Source: Candidatus Woesearchaeota archaeon (GTDB lineage Archaea > Nanobdellota > Nanobdellia > Woesearchaeales > UBA11576). Taken from it: a DNA stretch of 48,133 nt. Numbering within the stretch: the stretch's first letter is position 1; the number at the start of each line of letters is the position of its first letter. A model generated the notes under the pieces. That model was not told where the DNA came from and searched no databases. It saw nothing but the letters and a program-made list of their open reading frames with translations. Positions 42,108-48,133 of this stretch are shown here, in pieces. A program made the translations under genes and the position numbers. The stretch lies in contig JACQXV010000090.1 in assembly GCA_016208715.1 (NCBI GenBank), forward strand, positions 1 to 48,133. The letters run 5' to 3'.

Positions 42108-42917
42108 CTATCCTATGTAATTAGTCTCCTTCTTCATCTTTGTCTCTGTAAGCGTCTGCACTTTCTTGAGCGATGCGCTCTTCTTTCCCGCTTGTTCGAG
42201 CATCCCTTCTGACTCCATGTCCTTGATTTCCTTATCCAAGTCTTTAACCTTCAGCCCAAGGCGGAGTTTCTTGTTCAGGACATTCACCAGTGCGCGTGAT
42301 CCTCGAACGCCCAAGTACGCCGGATGACCAAACGTCTCTGCAAGGAGGCACACTCCCGGAACCCCTTTGCGCTGTGCGAGTCCAAGCAAGATTCCCGTCA
42401 CACCGATAATGGGGCCTACGACATTGTACAGGTCACTTTTGACCTGGGCTCCATTTGCGAATTGGCTCACAGCAGCCTTGTCATTTCCAGTACAAAAGAC
42501 ATGAGGTTCCTGCGGATTCTCCGGCAAACCAATGCCGCCAAGAGTTATTATCTGAACAACACCCAACTCTTTAGCGATGTCCACAACGCGATCAGAGAAC
42601 TCGTATGAGCTGTGCTCTTCGGTAGGCTGCACGTCGCCCGTGAGAATAAGGATGTCATTCTTTCCGCCCTTAAATCTCTTCACAAAAATCTCAATCGTCG
42701 GGAGCTCGATGATGTTCTCTTCGTTTACGAATACTGAGTTAGGCAAATCGTACGAGAATATGTCATAGAGTTTGGCTGCCTTTAGGTTGTCGATGATGAA
42801 GTCTGCAGCGATCTTGCCGACATTACCAATGCCAGGTAGCCCTTCAATCAAGATGGGCTTGCGGAGTTTTGGAAGTGATTTTTGAGTCAGCGTAAAGTTC
42901 CAGGACACTACAGCCAC
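42108..42917 (-). CDS. PAC2-family protein (proteasome assembly chaperone-like)
   Basis: Belongs to the PAC2/DUF75 family, whose archaeal members help proteasome assembly or act as related ATP-grasp-free chaperones. Marks are ILIEGLPGIGNVGKIAADFI, ILTGDVQPTEEHSSYEF, IITLGGIGLPENPQEPHVF, VVGPIIGVTGILLGLAQRKG and LLAETFGHPAYLGVRGSRALV. The 269-residue length fits, with a charged helical C-tail. The start is GTG at 42917 (overlapping nop10 by 10 nt) or GTG at 42908 behind GGGTGG. The position directly after nop10 is conserved across archaea. Confidence 0.93.
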   Translation of the reverse strand: MAVVSWNFTLTQKSLPKLRKPILIEGLPGIGNVGKIAADFIIDNLKAAKLYDIFSYDLPNSVFVNEENIIELPTIEIFVKRFKGGKNDILILTGDVQPTEEHSSYEFSDRVVDIAKELGVVQIITLGGIGLPENPQEPHVFCTGNDKAAVSQFANGAQVKSDLYNVVGPIIGVTGILLGLAQRKGVPGVCLLAETFGHPAYLGVRGSRALVNVLNKKLRLGLKVKDLDKEIKDMESEGMLEQAGKKSASLKKVQTLTETKMKKETNYIG

Positions 42918-43087
42918 CCTTTTTTCTTAAGCTCATCGTGCTTTACTTGCCTACGATACTTCCCGTACAGATCGTGCGGAGAATATTTAGCAGGCACTAC
43001 GCTAACTGTCTTATCGCCGCATACATGGCACGTTTCGTGCATTGTGTAACGGCTGCAGCGCTTGCACAAAAGAATGTGTTCAGACAT
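42908..43087 (-). CDS. nop10: Nop10, H/ACA ribonucleoprotein subunit, 59 aa
   Basis: Nop10 is the small zinc-binding partner of Cbf5 in H/ACA RNPs that guide pseudouridylation. The frame runs from ATG 43087 to TAG 42910. It has the archaeal Zn ribbon LLCKRCSRYTMHETCHVCG (Cys8, Cys11, Cys20, Cys23) and the family tail VPAKYSPHDLYGKYRRQVK. It starts 27 nt after aIF2-alpha and overlaps the PAC2 start. Confidence 0.97.
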   Translation of the reverse strand: MSEHILLCKRCSRYTMHETCHVCGDKTVSVVPAKYSPHDLYGKYRRQVKHDELKKKGWL

Positions 43088-43114
43088 GGTGATGCACTCG
43101 GCCTTACGGCACCG

Positions 43115-43909
43115 TCAGATCTCGGCGACTTTCCCTTCGTGCTTTACAAAGCTGACTTCTGCACCAGTTTTCTTCATCTGTACGATGACAGAATCAGAGA
43201 CCGTCTTGATCTTCTTCTCTGCGTCCTTGAAGTTCTCGTCGGTAACCGTAATCTGGTATTTTCCGCCTCCTTTGTACATGATAGATGTGTTGGGAACCAA
43301 TTTTTCTGCAGTCGTGAGTGCGTGCTTAATCTGGTCGATACCGTCTACGGCATACGTGCGCAGCGTCAGATCGCCGCGGATGATCACCCGCTGCGGCTTG
43401 ATGCGCTGGCGGATAAGCTCTGTAAGTTCTTTGTACGCCTTTGGGTCAAGTCCTGCGTCATTGAGTGCACCCTCATTTGAAATGAAATCTTCAAAACAGG
43501 CATGCATCGACGGGTACTTCTTCAACACCGCAGGAGCAAGCTTGTCGTAAAGCTCAATCGGCGTACACTTTAGATTCTTTGCAGCCATCTCGATGATCTT
43601 TTCTACTTTTTGTTCTTGCTTTATCTCGTCCATCTTCTGACGGCGCTGGCCCTCACCAACACGACGCAACGACAGATCAATGTGCCCGCGCTCAAGATCA
43701 ACTTTGAGAACTTTGCAGACAATCTTCTTCCCTTCCTTGACGTACTCGCCGATGTTGCGAATGCGCCCCGGCGCTATCTCAGAAATATGAATCATTCCCG
43801 ACCGGTCATACTCATCGATATTTACGAACACCGAATGCGGGTAAACCTTCGTGACAGTACACAAGAGAAGTTCAGATTCTTCAGGAAATCCTTGTTTTTT
43901 TTGAAACAT
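43115..43909 (-). CDS. eif2a: Translation initiation factor aIF2, alpha subunit
   Basis: Part of the heterotrimer that delivers initiator tRNA. The N-terminal S1 domain (VTKVYPHSVFVNIDEYDRSGMIHISEIAPGR, in part; GHIDLSLRRV) is followed by the helical domain (KVEKIIEMAAKNL) and the alpha/beta C-domain (VIIRGDLTLRTYAVDGIDQIKHAL, in part). ATG 43909 is chosen over TTG 43918. It lies in the cluster eL44 - eS27 - aIF2-alpha - Nop10 - PAC2. Three tandem TATA-like 12-mers lie 36-75 nt upstream. Confidence 0.97.
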   Translation of the reverse strand: MFQKKQGFPEESELLLCTVTKVYPHSVFVNIDEYDRSGMIHISEIAPGRIRNIGEYVKEGKKIVCKVLKVDLERGHIDLSLRRVGEGQRRQKMDEIKQEQKVEKIIEMAAKNLKCTPIELYDKLAPAVLKKYPSMHACFEDFISNEGALNDAGLDPKAYKELTELIRQRIKPQRVIIRGDLTLRTYAVDGIDQIKHALTTAEKLVPNTSIMYKGGGKYQITVTDENFKDAEKKIKTVSDSVIVQMKKTGAEVSFVKHEGKVAEI

Positions 43910-43944
43910 AGAGAACAATGCGTGAAATTCCTACGCGTCTATCT

Positions 43945-43982
43945 AGTTTATACTATTTAGTTTATACTATAGTTTATACTAT
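43945..43982 (-). promoter_or_regulatory. Three tandem TATA-like repeats before aIF2-alpha
   Basis: AGTTTATACTAT occurs at 43945-43956, 43959-43970 and 43971-43982 on the plus strand; read on the minus strand each contains AGTATAAAC, a plausible TATA box. The set lies between eS27 and aIF2-alpha and could give this gene its own promoter. Confidence 0.5.
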
Positions 43983-44018
43983 TGATTCCTATCGATGCGC
44001 TGGCCCGCTTTTGCGTCA

Positions 44019-44204
44019 TTACTCAAGCACTTCAAGGATGCGCGCTTTCACTTTTGCCTTTCCGCCTGTGGATTCAGCAAGAGGCTTTTCGCACACCAAG
44101 CACTTGACGCCAGTCGATGTCTTGCCGAACATGATCTGTTCGTTCTTGCACTTAGGACAGCGAATTTTGATGAACTTGCTTGTTGGTTCACGAATTGAGT
44201 TCAT
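44019..44204 (-). CDS. rps27e: Small-subunit ribosomal protein eS27
   Basis: 30S subunit protein with a C4 zinc finger. The 61 residues contain FIKIRCPKCKNEQIMFGKTS and VKCLVCEKPLAESTGGKAKV, with CPKC and CLVC as ligands, a complete match to the family. GAGGAT stands 3 nt before the ATG. The spacer to eL44 is 127 bp of AT-rich DNA. Confidence 0.97.
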   Translation of the reverse strand: MNSIREPTSKFIKIRCPKCKNEQIMFGKTSTGVKCLVCEKPLAESTGGKAKVKARILEVLE

Positions 44205-44331
44205 ATTATCCTCATCCCTGAATTTAGTTTTGACACATTTAATATATGATAAATATCTATACGATGATTATATGATCTTATTTTATGTTATTATATAATT
44301 TATATTATGATTTATGTGTGTTGTGATATCT

Positions 44332-44643
44332 TTATGTGAACTCAAGCTTTTTTGCTCGAAAACCTTTTCGTTGTGAATGTGTTTTTTTGCATTCAGAACA
44401 TTCATAGCGGATATCTGTTTTCTTTGTTGTCTTCTTTCCTGTCATCTTAAAACTACCGATCGCGGGCTTTGACCCGTATTTACCAAGGTTTCCCATGCCT
44501 TTTCCAAAGCCCGTTCTTGGCTTTGCAGCTTTTGCAAGCGGGTGAGCCGAACCAGGGCTTCTGCGCTTTGCCTGCGAAAGTTTGTGAGGAGCGTGTTTAT
44601 TGCAGTACGGGCAATGCCTTTTGATGATTTTTGGAAGTTTCAT
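44332..44643 (-). CDS. rpl44e: Large-subunit ribosomal protein eL44 (L44e)
   Basis: 50S protein near the E site. The 103-residue chain has the N-terminal HCPYCNKHAPHKL and C-terminal YECSECKKTHSQRKGFRAKK, the two halves of its zinc site, joined by the basic Gly-rich centre (RRSPGSAHPLAKAAKPRTG). TATA-like GCTTATATATAAATC lies at about 44696-44682, giving a leader near 20 nt. Confidence 0.97.
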   Translation of the reverse strand: MKLPKIIKRHCPYCNKHAPHKLSQAKRRSPGSAHPLAKAAKPRTGFGKGMGNLGKYGSKPAIGSFKMTGKKTTKKTDIRYECSECKKTHSQRKGFRAKKLEFT

Positions 44644-44698
44644 CTTGCGTCTTCTATATTTTTAACCTTATTTTTCCTTGATTTATATATAAGCTCGT

Positions 44699-45547
44699 TT
44701 AAATCTCTTCTACATGCTTTTTCTCAATCAAAATCCAAACAAGCTCTTTTGGAAGGCTTATTTGGTCTCCTTTATTGTAAGGACCATATATTTGAAGATC
44801 TGGACCAACAATCTCACCAATTGGAGCTAAAAATCTCACTCTTTTTGTGGACTGTGGTTCGGCTGAAAAGGGGGCGCTTTTTAAATCCTTCGTTTCATTT
44901 ACTAGAGCCAGCGTAGGCCATTCAGTGCAATGGGCTGAACTATTTTCAAGGGAGCCTGAAGCCGCATTTTGTTGCGAGGAAACGAAGGAAGAAGACTCTA
45001 CCTCTGCATCCCTCCCTTCTTGACGGCTCATGCTCGGGTTGGATTCAAGCAAAAAGTTTGCGCCAGAATCCGTTGGAACAAGAATATGCGAGACCTCGGC
45101 AGGCACTGCACCGCGTTCGATTGCATCGACATCCGGGACTTTGCCTATCAGTACATTGCCAAGCACGCCTTCACGAAAAGAAGCAAGTGTCCTGCACACC
45201 GATGAAAACATCGCCTTCTCCAAAGAGAGCATGTGCGAAGTATTCGCGATCGTCATGCCTGTTCGCGAACGGTTGAGCGCAAGATTGAGAATCTTCTTTT
45301 CTCGACGGTCATACAGATCCTTAAGGATCTTGCGAATGTTCTCGAACTCAAGACGCACACGATCGTCCGTAAACAGCAATTGAGAAGGGTCAGCATGATT
45401 CTGCAGCATCGCCTTCTTTTCGCTCAAATACAATAGTACATCATCATAGAAGCTCTCATCAATCTTTTGTAGATCCTCCCTGTTCTTTTCAATACGAAGG
45501 AGCTCAAAGAGCGTCTCGTAAGTGATTACCACATCTTTTTCTTGCAT
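44699..45547 (-). CDS. gins15: GINS subunit, archaeal Gins15/Sld5-Psf1 type
   Basis: GINS joins MCM helicase and Cdc45/RecJ in the replisome. The N-terminal A domain is helical (VITYETLFELLRIEKNREDL; FENIRKILKDLYDRREKKIL). The small C-terminal B domain is diagnostic: VRFLAPIGEIVGPDLQIYG, then GDQISLPKELVWILIEKK. The A-before-B order is that of Gins15. The two domains are separated by an unusually long Ser/Ala/Glu-rich linker (about residues 150-235). ATG 45547 is chosen behind GGGGGTTT; TTG 45553 is the alternative. Confidence 0.93.
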   Translation of the reverse strand: MQEKDVVITYETLFELLRIEKNREDLQKIDESFYDDVLLYLSEKKAMLQNHADPSQLLFTDDRVRLEFENIRKILKDLYDRREKKILNLALNRSRTGMTIANTSHMLSLEKAMFSSVCRTLASFREGVLGNVLIGKVPDVDAIERGAVPAEVSHILVPTDSGANFLLESNPSMSRQEGRDAEVESSSFVSSQQNAASGSLENSSAHCTEWPTLALVNETKDLKSAPFSAEPQSTKRVRFLAPIGEIVGPDLQIYGPYNKGDQISLPKELVWILIEKKHVEEI

Positions 45548-45609
45548 CCGCAAACCCCCAGTTGCCGGATAGACAAAGCAGTCTGGCTATTTAAGATTTT
45601 TTATATTTC

Positions 45610-45820
45610 GTACGTGGAAAGCTTTGTCGGTAAGCGAACTTCGCCACATATGTACGACCAGCACCGCTCAGACGCGCTGCGCGCATCTTCGCTCATTTTC
45701 CGCCACAGCCAGCTCGTGAGTGGATGTCGTTTGTTGATGGCTGACATCCCCATAAGGGAATGCTTCCCTTATCAACCCACCTCGTAGTATTTCGCTTCGC
45801 TCAATACTACTCAATGTTCG
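45610..45820. repeat. 211-bp dispersed repeat, copy B
   Basis: 207 of 211 positions are identical to 10526-10736 in the same orientation, with no gaps. All internal hairpins are kept. Confidence 0.95.
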
Positions 45821-45888
45821 TCGTCCGGTTGGAGCGCGCTGCACCCCCTATCAGTGCTCCGCTCGCTGTACCGGCTTAGTTGATTAAC

Positions 45889-45960
45889 GAGCCGAGAATC
45901 GTGCGAGACGATGTGTTTTGCACAAGCTCGCAGGCAGGTGACGGCGCCGCTAACAAATAC
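45889..45960. repeat. Repeat related to 38690-38761
   Basis: GAGCCGAGAATCGTGCGAGA begins both copies and AACAAATAC ends both. The TGCGAG/CTCGCA stem is kept while the loop differs; this copy has an added TGTG/CACA inner stem. Confidence 0.8.
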
Positions 45961-46068
45961 GAACATAACGTTCTTTGATTCAGTTCTCAGGGTGGCAGCG
46001 GCACAATTCCAGACAGAGACCCGCGTCGATGAACATTTATAAAGAAATTGCGGTTTCTATCCCTTGCT

Positions 46069-47286
46069 ATGGCAGAACTTCAATTCGATGATTTTACATT
46101 TACAGAAGACCCGGCAGACAATTCACGATTACGGGTCAGTTTTCTGAATATCTTCTACTTTCCACTCCTAAAAAAAGATCTTGTGAAGATTGGAGATTTT
46201 TCACTGGACAAGAAAGATACCCATAAAATAATTTTTCCTAATGAATCCCCGCTGCGTGCGGAACGAAAATTCAACAGGCTGTTGCCGAATGGGTTTGCGC
46301 AATTACGATCAGGACTCAATAATAATCCTGTACTCTACATCCACCGCAACAGCGGAATTCCGTTGATAGGAAATCTCGCATTCGGCATCGTCGATCGCGG
46401 GACGAATATGGTTGAAGTGAAACCAGTCACCGGCTGCAACCTCAACTGCACATTCTGCTCTGTCGACGAGGGCATTTCAACACGAAAAAGAAGGGATATC
46501 GTCATTGAAAAGGATTACCTCGTTGATGCATTGCGCGAGCTCCTCGATTACAAAGGAGACGTCAAGATTGACGTCTATATCAACACGCACGGCGAGCCGG
46601 CCCTTTATGCAGATCTTGAAGGGCTTATTAAAGGCATCCGCCAATTGCCGCAGGTGGCCAAGATCGCGCTTATCACCAATGGGACAATGCTGAACGAACG
46701 GCACATTGATGCGTTTATAGCGGCAGGCCTCACGCAACTTGATCTTTCAATCAATGCATTGAGCCATGAAAAAGCAAAGGAGCTTGCAGGGACGAACGCG
46801 TACAACATCGAACACATCAAACGCATTGCCCGCTACGCTGCGCCAAAGCTTCACCTCGTTCTAGCGCCGGTCTGGCTTCAAGGAATCAATGACGAAGAAA
46901 TAGAAAAAATAATTAATTTTGCTAAAGAGATCGGAGCCACCATCGGAATCCAAAACTTCTTACAGTATGCCTTCGGGCGCAATCCAACAAAGGAATTGCC
47001 TATGAAAGATTTCTTCAAAAAGCTTCAAGAGCTTGGGAAGAAGTACGCTGTGGAGCTCGTCCGTCGGGATCATACGGTCTTTTCCACCAGGGAATACCCA
47101 AAGCCATTCAAACGAGGAGACATCGTGTCCGCAACTATTGTTGCGAAAGGAAGGATCGGGCAAGAGCGTCTTGCCGTCTCACACGGGCGCGCCATTGCAG
47201 TGAACGGAACAAGCAAGGACTCTGGCATAGTCCGCGTGAAGATTGTGCGCGATAAGAACAATATTTTTGTTGGGACTGCCCTGTGA
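46069..47286 (+). CDS. Radical SAM protein with C-terminal TRAM-like domain
   Basis: VTGCNLNCTFCSVDEG carries the Cx3Cx2C motif that binds the 4Fe-4S cluster. The TIM-barrel features follow: NTHGEPALYADLEGLI (GGE-like), IALITNGTMLNERHID, LDLSINALSHEKAKELAG. About 140 residues precede the cluster motif. The last 60 (KRGDIVSATIVAKGRIGQER ... VRVKIVRDKNNIFVG) look like a TRAM-type beta-barrel, as found in RNA-modifying radical SAM enzymes. The exact reaction cannot be named; RNA modification is suggested by the TRAM-like end. ATG 46069 is chosen because the TATA box would start the mRNA almost at that codon. Confidence 0.9.
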   Translation: MAELQFDDFTFTEDPADNSRLRVSFLNIFYFPLLKKDLVKIGDFSLDKKDTHKIIFPNESPLRAERKFNRLLPNGFAQLRSGLNNNPVLYIHRNSGIPLIGNLAFGIVDRGTNMVEVKPVTGCNLNCTFCSVDEGISTRKRRDIVIEKDYLVDALRELLDYKGDVKIDVYINTHGEPALYADLEGLIKGIRQLPQVAKIALITNGTMLNERHIDAFIAAGLTQLDLSINALSHEKAKELAGTNAYNIEHIKRIARYAAPKLHLVLAPVWLQGINDEEIEKIINFAKEIGATIGIQNFLQYAFGRNPTKELPMKDFFKKLQELGKKYAVELVRRDHTVFSTREYPKPFKRGDIVSATIVAKGRIGQERLAVSHGRAIAVNGTSKDSGIVRVKIVRDKNNIFVGTAL

Positions 47287-47366
47287 TCAGAATCGTACAG
47301 CTGTCCGCACGAAGACGGCGGTATAAGGTACATCTGAGGTAGAAGGCAGTCTGAGGCCGAAGGCAT

Positions 47367-48133
47367 ATGACAAATGCATCAACTCTTCCACGAGTGCTCG
47401 TCGGAACACCCACTGCAAAAGCATACTCATACTGTGTTGACAGGTATCTTGAGGCCTTGTCAGCACAAACATTCCCGCATGACGTTCTCCTTGCAGATAA
47501 CTCTGCTGACGATGATTATTTTCATCAGCTCAAAGAAACGCTTCAACACAAAAACGCACGGGTGATCAAGACACCCCGCTACCAGACTACATTTGAGACG
47601 GTAATGCACGGCAGAAACGCTATGTGCCAGTACGCAGTAGAGCACAGTTATGATTATCTTTTCTTTGTAGACCAGGACACGATCGTCTCTCCCGACGCGC
47701 TCGGAAAACTTCTCTCTTTTCAGAAGGACATCATCAGCGGCGTATATTTCAATACATTTGTCAAAGAAGGCAATTCGTACAAGCTTCCTGTATTGTGGAC
47801 ATGGCTTTCAGACGATGAATTTCGTTATGTTTTGAGCCGCCCACAGGAGTATCCAAAACTCATTTCAAGAATCAAACAGCAAGCCATTACGTCAGGAGCT
47901 GAATTGCGTCGACAATTAACACTCGTGGAGGTTGCTGAACCAAAACTTATCGAAATCAAGTTCTGCGGTGCTGGATGCCTGCTCATTTCACTTAAAGTCT
48001 TGGAGCAGGTGAGATTTCATATTGAAGGCCTCCGCGGCGATAGATCGACAGAAGATATAGGATTTTGCAAAGAAGCAAGAAACAAAGGGTTCAAACTCTT
48101 TGCATATACCGGCATTACATGCGAACATCTTAT
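47367..48133 (+). CDS. GT-A-fold glycosyltransferase-like protein, 3' end outside window
   Basis: The frame is open from ATG 47367 to the window edge (255 codons). PRVLVGTPTAKAYSYCVDRY starts the nucleotide-binding fold. HSYDYLFFVDQDTIVSPDAL gives a DxD-type metal motif (DQD) at about residue 102. IKFCGAGCLLISLKVLEQV and STEDIGFCKEARNKGF match the acceptor-side loop and EDxxFC motif of family 2/Anp1-like enzymes. No membrane helix is visible yet. It lies 80 bp after the radical SAM gene and may be co-transcribed. Sugar donor and acceptor are unknown. Confidence 0.85.
   Translation, partial: MTNASTLPRVLVGTPTAKAYSYCVDRYLEALSAQTFPHDVLLADNSADDDYFHQLKETLQHKNARVIKTPRYQTTFETVMHGRNAMCQYAVEHSYDYLFFVDQDTIVSPDALGKLLSFQKDIISGVYFNTFVKEGNSYKLPVLWTWLSDDEFRYVLSRPQEYPKLISRIKQQAITSGAELRRQLTLVEVAEPKLIEIKFCGAGCLLISLKVLEQVRFHIEGLRGDRSTEDIGFCKEARNKGFKLFAYTGITCEHL

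Larger units (their letters stand above)
45548..46068. other. 521-bp repeat island
   Basis: No gene. It joins the 211-bp repeat (45610-45820), a GC-rich linker, a copy of the 38.7-kb repeat (45889-45960) and a fragment of the 37.6-kb element (about 45990-46023). TATA-like ATTTATAAAG at 46035-46044 serves the radical SAM gene. Confidence 0.75.

Overview
The window is archaeal chromosome of roughly 45% GC. Evidence is eL41, eL44, eS27, eL35, aIF2-alpha, aIF6, Nop10, prefoldin alpha, GINS, LonB, Kae1, intron-containing tRNAs and a 16S/tRNA-Ala/23S operon. A tRNA-Ile with a UAU anticodon, small genes behind TATA boxes with short or no leaders, and many uncharacterised membrane proteins point to a DPANN-type lineage (Woesearchaeota/Pacearchaeota-like). 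That placement is inference. Two glycolytic and stress genes look bacterial in origin: a full-length Rel/SpoT and a GpmI-type phosphoglycerate mutase.

Layout. 1-8910 (minus) is a tightly packed six-gene operon: an AAA+/STAND-like ATPase, an eight-helix membrane protein, a soluble helical protein, a five-helix membrane protein, and two very long membrane-anchored coiled-coil proteins, the last running off the window. No family was recognised beyond the ATPase. It is the best candidate here for an undescribed multiprotein machine. 8911-9400 holds duplicated promoter-like motifs and a GC-rich foldable island. 9401-15234 holds eL35, a TctA-like transporter, lipoproteins and small membrane proteins. 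15362-20892 holds rel, kae1, a stand-alone TFIIB-type zinc ribbon and lonB. 21234-24547 holds an OB-fold protein, a lipoprotein and a three-gene SPFH operon.

24825-32631 is the RNA block on the minus strand: 23S, tRNA-Ala(UGC), 16S, a 36-codon eL41 gene, tRNA-Glu(UUC), tRNA-Ile(UAU) with a 38-nt anticodon-loop intron, tRNA-Gly(GCC), and tRNA-Val(UAC) whose T loop carries an intron of about 23 nt. No 5S gene is linked. 32784-36297 (plus) reads scpA - aif6 - pfdA - ftsY. Then come a Hel308 fragment holding only the first RecA domain, a C39-like peptidase, and eno-gpmI. 42108-45547 (minus) is the classic archaeal run GINS - eL44 - eS27 - aIF2-alpha - Nop10 - PAC2. 46069-48133 has a radical SAM protein and a partial glycosyltransferase.

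The intergenic spaces are seeded with dispersed, strongly foldable repeats (families at 10.5/45.6, 15.3/41.8, 18.8/21.1/30.6, 11.2/21.1/30.7, 38.7/45.9 and 37.6 kb). Copies keep their stems through paired changes on both arms. Some supply the stop codon or C-terminus of neighbouring genes, notably the last 23 or so residues of Rel.
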